Shown here in pieces: positions 53,936-60,000 of a stretch of DNA of 60,000 nt (within the stretch, counting starts at the first letter, position 1; every line of letters begins with the position of its first letter). The notes beneath the pieces are model-generated. The model was not told the DNA's origin and did not search any database. It saw nothing but the letters and a program-made list of their open reading frames with translations. The stretch lies in the NCBI GenBank assembly GCA_030704615.1, contig CM060732.1:76057053-76117052 (forward strand). Direction: 5' to 3'. Source of the DNA: Takakia lepidozioides. Its lineage: Eukaryota > Streptophyta > Takakiopsida > Takakiales > Takakiaceae. The translations under genes and the position numbers were made by a program.

Positions 53936-54625
53936 CTACCAAGCTAAGCTTTTGCTCCAGTTGTCGTCGTTCGATTCTGTCTCTTCTGGTGCTTTGGCCA
54001 GCAGTTTGACCCCTTTTAATTGGAATGAAAGCCCGTGTTTCTTGTGACGGAAATTCATCCAATATCGGATGTTACACTTGATTGCAACGAGATCCCCTGA
54101 ACGTACGGATTGTCCATCCATTTTTTGGTCATTTTCGTTAAAGACTTCGATTGTATTGTACATCCCGTCATTGTTTGTTTTGTGACGTTTGTTGTTATTG
54201 GACGTCGATCCAGAGTTGTTTGTGTTGTTTTTTAGGAGCTTTTTCGTGAAGCTCATGTTGTTTTCACCCATCCACCTCGTGTCCTCGCCTCTCCTCTTCC
54301 AATGATCGGACCATTCCATTATTGTATTTCCGTAGTCGAACTGGAAATGGCTGTCTTCTATCAATATTGTGAATTTTGCGTCTTTTAGTTCTTCGGCGAA
54401 AGTCATGAATCTGTAATTCTCGGTTTTGCCAAGGTAGGGGAATTTTGCAATACCTACGAAGATTGCTATTTCTTCACGGTCCGAAGGGACGTTCCACAAG
54501 GTGCTGTGGAAGTTTGTACTGTTGGGCAGGCGTTTCCACGTGTTCCCCACCTTAAGGGCATGGTGGTCATTGGACGCGAAACTGTCGTATATCACGTTTG
54601 TCATGTCTTGGTGGGTTATGTCTTT
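53936..54625 (-). CDS. Unknown protein joined to the gypsy integrase end, possibly ssDNA-binding
   Basis: An open frame of about 230 residues. Upstream (54679-54626) the same frame reads VLWLQKKGKIKASKLK, the known end of a gypsy integrase. From 54625 it becomes unrelated: KDITHQDMTNVIYDSFASND, EIAIFVGIAKFPYLGKTENY, then an Asn/Lys-rich linker, and SGDLVAIKCNIRYWMNFRHK followed by HGLSFQLKGVKLLAKAPE. The last part resembles the terminal strands of OB-fold single-strand DNA-binding proteins of phage and giant-virus type (GD-V ... G-S-x-x-L-x-x-V-x-x-L-x-x-A), but this is weak. It could be an insertion in the gypsy element or captured cargo. Confidence 0.35.
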   Translation of the reverse strand, partial: KDITHQDMTNVIYDSFASNDHHALKVGNTWKRLPNSTNFHSTLWNVPSDREEIAIFVGIAKFPYLGKTENYRFMTFAEELKDAKFTILIEDSHFQFDYGNTIMEWSDHWKRRGEDTRWMGENNMSFTKKLLKNNTNNSGSTSNNNKRHKTNNDGMYNTIEVFNENDQKMDGQSVRSGDLVAIKCNIRYWMNFRHKKHGLSFQLKGVKLLAKAPEETESNDDNWSKSLAW

Positions 54626-54718
54626 GTCTTTAAGCTTAGAAGCCTTAATCTTTCCCTTCTTCTGTAACCACAAAACCAAATCTCATGTTTTGAAAGTCTT
54701 CAACTTCCCTTCATCAAA

Positions 54719-55714
54719 CTAATCCTTCCTTTTCATCTGTATTCTCGTCATGTTGTCAGCTGCATCAGCTCGTACTTCCTCCATATGGTATAATTCATGT
54801 TTCCTGACCTTAATTGAATCTTCCAATTCCATTCTTCTTCCCCATTCAGTTCTCATAGTAGGTAATAAAAACTCCACTGGAAGTAAAGCTTCCATACCAT
54901 AAACTAATTGGAATGGTGTGTACTTAGTGGTGACTTTATATGAAGTCCTGTATGACCACAAAGCTGTCAGTAGCTTTGTATCCCAGTCTGTTCTGTTTGC
55001 ATTGACTATTTTAGCCAAGATGGTACATAGTATTTTGTTGGTAGCCTCTGCCTGTCCATTACCTTGTGGGTAATAGGTTGTACTTTTCCTATGCACAATC
55101 ATGAACTCCTTAGTTAAGAGTTCTATGGTCTCATTGATGAAGTGACTTCCCTGATCACTGATAAATTCCAGGGGACAGCCAAACCGTGTCAGTATGTTCT
55201 CGTACAGGAACCTGGCTGTGGACTTAGCTGTGTTGTCCTTCAGAGCTTTAGCTTCCACCCACTTTGTAGTATAATCAGTAGCTGTGATTATATACTTGTT
55301 CTGTGTATTCTTGGCTGGTGGGTTTATTGGTCCAACAAAGTCCAGTCCCCATTTCTGAAATGGTTCAGTAGGCATTGTAGGATGCAAAGCCATCTTCCCA
55401 GACCTCTGCAATGGTCCTAGCCTCTGACACTCATCACAAGTTTTACAATACTTGTGCACATCTTTGAACAAGGTAGGCCACCAGTAACCGGCAAGTAGTA
55501 TCTTCCTACTGGTAGTCTCTTCTCCAAAATGGCCCCCTGCCACTCCTTTATGAACTTCTTCCAAAACTTTATCAACTTCATGGTGGTATAAGCATCGCTT
55601 CAGCACTCCATCTGGTCCTAGCTTATACATTCTGCTTCCTACCATAGTGTAAGGTAAAGCCTTGATAGCAATTCTCTCTCTGCTCCTTCCCATAACTTGG
55701 TGGACATTGACCAT
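54719..55714 (-). pseudogene. Gypsy integrase
   Basis: Zinc part HKGVAGGHFGEETTSRKIL then CKTCDECQRLG; core LDFVGPINPP (first Asp), FGCPLEFISDQGSHF (second Asp), YYPQGNGQAEATNKIL (Glu region), WSYRTSYKVTTKYTPFQLVY. After a TAG at about 54718 the frame continues FDEGKLKTFK, a second stop, then the DLVLW-KKGKIK end. It integrates the element cDNA. The catalytic triad is present, but two stops cut the C-terminus. Confidence 0.8.
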
Positions 55715-57490
55715 GAGTAAGATAGTATCTGATTGGCCATTGCCAATCTAACCAATCATCTGCACTTCCCGGCACCTCCACGGCAAATAAGCTCGCATCT
55801 GGTAATTGATCATCTACTCCTGTGGCTGGTTCACCTGTTGATAACCGTGACAAGTGGTCCGCCACAAGATGCAGCCTCCCAGGCTTGTAAACAACCTCAA
55901 ACTCAAATTCGTGTAAGATTATCAACCATCTTGCTATTCTTCGCTTATCAGAGGTTTGTTTACCAAGTATATCAAAGCTTGGTGATCCACATAGAACATA
56001 AACTTCTTACCCAACAGGTAATGCCTGAATTTCTTCACTGCATAGATCATTGCCAATGCTTCTCTTTCTGTTGTGCTATAATTTCTTTCAGCATTGTTCA
56101 TTAATCGGCTAGCAAAGTACACAGGTGAATCTATCCTTCCTGTAACATTTTGGGCTAGCACCGCTCCCAATGCTTCTCCTGAAGCATCACAGTGAACATG
56201 GAACATTTCCTGCCAGTGAGGATTAATCAATACAGGTGTAGTTGTCATTGACAATGTCAGTTCCTCAAAAGCCTGTTGACATTCATCTGTCCATGCAAAC
56301 ACCGCGTTTTTTTTTTAAAAGTTTGCTCAAAGGTGCTGCCATCTGTGCATACCGTCTGACAAATCTTCTGTAGTAGCTGGTTTGTCCCAGGAATCTCCTT
56401 AGACTCTTAGCATTTACTGGAGGTGGGGAGGCTCTAATGGCCTCCGTCTTTCTGTGGGATCCACTAGAAGTCCCTTTTTACACACATTGTGTCCCAAAAG
56501 TACCCCTAAGTTCACACAGAAAGTACATTTCTCTGGATTCAAGCCCAGACCTCTCATCCTGCATCTGGCCAAGCACAACTCCAATTTATGCAAGTGCTCA
56601 CTCTTAGAGCTATACACACTGAAATCATCCAAGAACACCTGCATGAAATCATCAAGGTTACTCCTGAAAAGATTCACTTATGACTCTCTGGAAAGTTGCT
56701 GGTGCATTACAAAGTCCAAAAGGCATGACTTTGTATGCATAAGCACCCCAGTCTGTGATGAAAGCTGTTTTTCCTTGATCTTCCTCTGCCACCTGCACTT
56801 GATTATAACCACTGAAGCCATCCATGAATGAATACATCTCATGGCCTGCCACAGTGTCCAATACTGCTTCTGTGAATGGTAGAGGAAAATGATCCTTCCT
56901 CGTACAAGCATTCAGCTTCTTGTAGTTCACACAAACTCTTAGTTTGCCATTTTTCTTGGGGACTATCACAATGGGTGACAACCAAGTTGTGTACTCTATC
57001 GGGTATATAAATTTTCAACCAACTTTTTGATCTCTTCTCCAACCTTCTCTGCATAGTTGGGATTCATCCTGTATCTCGCCTGTTTAACTGGTATTGATCC
57101 TGGTTCCAGTTCAATCTTATGTTGACAGATCTCAAGTGGTATCCCCTTCAAATCCTCATAACTCCAAGCAAATACATCTATGTATTTAATGAACAGACTC
57201 TTTGCTTCCTCAAAGAATTCTGGCTCTAGATCCGCCCCTACCTTCACCATCCTTGGTTCCTTCTCAGTTCCCACATTCACTTCCCTCGCCTGCTCATCAG
57301 CTGTGATTGTCCAACCAGTTACTATTTCATCCTGTAGACTTACAGTGGCTGGTTCCTCTAGGATATCAATTTCTCCTTCCATTTCCTCATAAAAATGTGG
57401 TGGGTAACTATTTATTTCCTCCTCAATTGGGGTTGTTGTCACTGCACCACAGTAGATACTTTTTAAACAACTCAGGCCTTCTAATTGCAT
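55623..57490 (-). pseudogene. Gypsy reverse transcriptase and RNase H
   Basis: RT start FAWSYEDLKGIPLEICQHKI (57190-57130), IVIVPKKNGKLRVCVNYKKL, MYSFMDGFSGYNQ (first Asp), MPFGLCNAPATFQR, then VFLDDFSVYS (FLDD in place of YADD). RNase H: CDASGEALGAVLA, STTEREALAMIYAVKKFRHY, FMFYVDHQALIYL and the ADHLSRL end. Frame breaks lie near 56990, 56670, 56410 and a T run at 56308-56317. Confidence 0.8.
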
Positions 57491-57505
57491 CTCTGCAACC
57501 TGTTC

Positions 57506-58945
57506 TCACTCTGGGTGTGCAGCGAACAAAGTAGCTTCCTGTTCCTCATCCAGACCTTCTTTCCAATCATACTCTCTAACCCCTCTTGGTCTTCTTGTAG
57601 CAGGTAGTCTTTCAGATTTTTTAGTGGTGATTTGTATCTTGTTCAACCCATCCTGCACAGTCAGTAACTGTGAATTCCAATCATGAGACACCTTGGCCTG
57701 TTTCAGCCATGGTCTTCCCAACAATAAGGAATAAGCTTCCAGGACTTCATTCATCTTCAACACAGTTACTGTGATCTTAAAGATCATCTCTTGAATCTGG
57801 ATTTTAACTCCTCTGATCAATCCCAATGGCTGTACACTCCTTTGGTCTGCCATGGTTACTGTAAATGGGGCTGGTTTCATGTTGTTTAGACCTAGCTTCC
57901 GCCTCAATTGGTCTGTCATGATATTCACACTAGAGCCTCCATCTATCAGTACATCTGCCAGCTCTGTGCTTCCAATTCTCAACTGGATAACTGGCATAGA
58001 ATCATCAAAATCCATGACTGTTTCTTGCCCTTCTGGCCTCACATTATAACTGGTCACCTTGCTGTTCAGGTCTGTGTTCTCTGTCAAATGGGCAATCCTG
58101 TTGATTGCTTGATACAGCCTGTGTCTACAATAAGGTGCCACAGCTAATAACTGTCCAATGGTAATTTCCACTTTGGACTGGCATATCACTTCAGCCAATG
58201 TTCTTTCCTTACCCTGCACTTCTGCAGCTTCCCTCTTTCCTTCTTCCTCACTGACTTCTTCTTCTCCTTCAGAGTCTGAGGAGTCTACCATGGGAATATC
58301 AGTACTCTTCTGCATTTCCTGTATGGTATCCGCCACTTCCTTGTGCAGTTCTTTCTCATCTCTCCAAGCCTCATCATCTTCAGGCACATCACTGCCATCT
58401 TCATTATCATCAACTTCATCTTCCACTGGAGGTACTAATTTGGCTCTGCTTCTTGTTACTAACATTGTACTCACTTCCGGTACAATACATGGCCTAACCA
58501 TGTGGGCTGCCACTACTGGCCCCTCATTCCCAGGAGCTCTCATCTCATTCTGGTGTCTGATCCAGAATGGACAACCCGCCTTACGATGTCCTGGCTGATT
58601 ACAATAATAACACAGTTCTTCTCCATTGGGTCCTTGCCCTTGGTCTGTTCTTGGATTATTTCTGTAATCCTGATTCCCTGGCTGGTAATTCCCTCTTGGA
58701 TTACCCTGATAGCCAACCCTGGGATGTCCCTGGTAATTCCCTCTTGGATTACCTCTCCTTTCCATGCCATTGTTATAACCACATGTCCTACCATAGTGGT
58801 CTTGATCATTGTTTCTTCTTGGCTGGGGTTGCACTTGATGCACCCTTACCTGCCTAGGCTCTCTTACTGCTGTTCTTCTGTTGTAGTAACAATTCTCAGT
58901 AGAATGGTTATCCATTTTACAGATAGTGCAGTGTTTCTCCTTCAT
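57506..58945 (-). CDS. Gypsy gag-pro with CCHC knuckle and aspartic protease
   Basis: Open for about 480 residues. The N-terminal part is Arg/Gly/Asn-rich, then CYYCNQPGHRKAGCPF (CCHC knuckle). An acidic stretch follows, then the protease ELADVLIDGGSSVNIMTDQL (active site DGG in place of DTG), LLLGRPWLKQAKVSHDWN. It cleaves the polyprotein. It is the longest intact frame of this element. Confidence 0.7.
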   Translation of the reverse strand: MKEKHCTICKMDNHSTENCYYNRRTAVREPRQVRVHQVQPQPRRNNDQDHYGRTCGYNNGMERRGNPRGNYQGHPRVGYQGNPRGNYQPGNQDYRNNPRTDQGQGPNGEELCYYCNQPGHRKAGCPFWIRHQNEMRAPGNEGPVVAAHMVRPCIVPEVSTMLVTRSRAKLVPPVEDEVDDNEDGSDVPEDDEAWRDEKELHKEVADTIQEMQKSTDIPMVDSSDSEGEEEVSEEEGKREAAEVQGKERTLAEVICQSKVEITIGQLLAVAPYCRHRLYQAINRIAHLTENTDLNSKVTSYNVRPEGQETVMDFDDSMPVIQLRIGSTELADVLIDGGSSVNIMTDQLRRKLGLNNMKPAPFTVTMADQRSVQPLGLIRGVKIQIQEMIFKITVTVLKMNEVLEAYSLLLGRPWLKQAKVSHDWNSQLLTVQDGLNKIQITTKKSERLPATRRPRGVREYDWKEGLDEEQEATLFAAHPE

Positions 58946-58975
58946 GTGGCATTCAGTAGTGGTGTGGCCTTCATT

Positions 58976-59982
58976 CTAGCATTTTGCACACCAAACACCC
59001 TTCCTCCAATGTGTTGCAGCCTCTATGACATACTTTTTCAAGATTTCTTCTAATCTCTTCTCATAATTTTCCCTCTTCATCTTTTCCTTCTTTTTACTCT
59101 TCCTTTTATGCTCCATCTCATCTTCTTCTTCTGACTCATCCTCAGAGTCCTCTTCATCTCTTTTCTCCTTCTTGAGCATTCCCAACTGCTCAATTTTGTT
59201 TGCTGTTTCAAATGCCTCCTCCACTGTATTGTGGGGTAACATGTCTACTTTCTTTTGCAACTCTGGCCTTAGTCCATTCACAAACCAAGCCTTCTGCAAT
59301 CCTGGTGCTGGTATAGCAGCCAACTTTTTCATCATCAACTCCATTTTCTCCATATACTCTTCAACAGTTTCATGCTTCTTCTGCTTCAGCTGTTGGTGGT
59401 GGTTCTTCCACCAATTACTGGCCCCTGAGCCCTTCCTGCTCCTGGCCTTTCTATATTCACAGTATTCTCAGCCTCAGTTGCACTACTTTCCACACTCCCT
59501 GTCCTCCCAGAGCCAGATCCAGGTCTTTCGCCTGATCCCTCTAAGCCGACACCTTCGTTGGCCTGTGATCCAAGTGCTCCACTTGATCCAGGTCCAACGG
59601 GTTGGGATGTCCTGGTTGTAGTCTCAACCTCAGCTGCTGGGTCTACTTCTTCATATTCCTCATCTTCCAATTTCTTTCCTTGGTTTTCTTCTTCTTCACT
59701 CATATAACTATTTTGTAATAATGTTGGAGAGTTTGAACTCTCCGCTGGTTCTGCATCCTCATCTTTTGCTCCTGAAACTGGAGTTCCTGCTCTTGGTGTT
59801 CCATGCCAACTCTTATCAAAGATTTCTGCCAAATCTTTTATCCAGGGATGTACCTCAGATCTTTCACCTCGTGGTTGATCTTCTTCCTCTGCCAAGTCCC
59901 TTAATCTTTCTTGCAAAGAAAAAGAAGGTGTGGTATCCAACTCTAGCTCCTCTGGTATAGGTGATGTACTCCCTGATCTCAA
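58976..59982 (-). pseudogene. Gypsy gag N-terminal parts
   Basis: Two frames. 59982-59386 is an acidic, Ser/Pro-rich leader. 59353-58976 reads LQKAWFVNGLRPELQKKVDM and VEEAFETANKIEQ, the end of a gag capsid domain, then a Glu/Lys-rich helix. The element continues beyond the right edge of the window. Confidence 0.6.
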
Positions 59983-60000
59983 TGGTGTGAGAGGTCCAGA

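Larger units (their letters stand above)
54626..60000 (-). mobile_element. Ty3/gypsy retrotransposon, minus strand, cut by window edge
   Basis: Sense order from the right: gag (59982-58976), zinc knuckle and protease (58945-57506), reverse transcriptase and RNase H (57490-55623), integrase (55714-54626). The 5' LTR lies beyond the window, and the 3' LTR is not seen because the sequence changes at 54625. Several stops and shifts separate the domains. Confidence 0.8.

Overview
This window reads as nuclear DNA from a streptophyte (plant-lineage) genome that is large and rich in repeats. The non-repeat genes on the left are plant families split by GT-AG introns: phytocyanin, F-box/kelch, PLATZ, a CLC-type channel tail and an aldo-keto reductase. 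The rest is nested transposons. A cytosine-5 methyltransferase inside a Ty3/gypsy-like element, and an R2-like LINE carrying a C2H2 finger, fit an early-diverging streptophyte (a charophyte such as Chara, or a bryophyte or lycophyte) better than a flowering plant. The species is an inference.

1-14.4 kb is the host-like part. Two decayed phytocyanin genes lie head to head (204-2826) inside an inverted duplication, and a third copy of their promoter/5' block sits before a decayed F-box/kelch gene. A fragment at 5.8-6.26 kb is homologous to the methyltransferase gene of the large transposon further right. An intact PLATZ gene with a TATA box follows (7.28-8.45 kb), then minus-strand exons of a CLC channel and of an aldo-keto reductase with a nonsense codon, then a tandem repeat of about 336 bp.

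14.5-52.7 kb is one nest. The outer element is an R2-like LINE on the plus strand (C2H2 finger, reverse transcriptase, C-terminal domain), now in three pieces: 14.5-16.3, 29.7-30.9 and 52.2-52.7 kb. The first gap holds a 13,353-bp DNA transposon (16308-29660) with terminal inverted repeats and a 9-bp target duplication (CCTCACAGG). Removing it restores the LINE reading frame. It carries two divergent genes: a MULE-type transposase (DDE core plus SWIM finger) on the right, and on the left a multi-exon gene that joins a ParB-like domain to a beta-class N6/N4-type DNA methyltransferase fold. Three repeat arrays in it share a palindromic core built on GGCGCCGAATTTC. The second gap (about 30.9-52.1 kb) is mostly a minus-strand APE-type LINE with an unusually G-poor sense strand. 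It has an intact ORF1, endonuclease, reverse transcriptase, RNase H, and a chromodomain that appears to belong to it. That LINE was hit in turn by a gypsy-like insertion holding a C5-methyltransferase (about 33.86-40.74 kb) and by a 1,050-bp CACTA element (49409-50458).

52.7-60 kb is AT-rich sequence with duplicated segments and two tRNA-like heads, then a minus-strand Ty3/gypsy element running off the window. The C-terminal end of its integrase passes directly into an unrelated reading frame that weakly resembles a single-strand DNA-binding protein.

The main result is that two unrelated DNA methyltransferases, each carried by a different class of mobile element, lie in one nested locus. One of them is a ParB-methyltransferase gene inside a MULE-like transposon whose repeat arrays could be its targets. 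Most element genes carry frameshifts or stops, so these copies are relics or near-relics. The domain calls come from motif reading, not from a database search.
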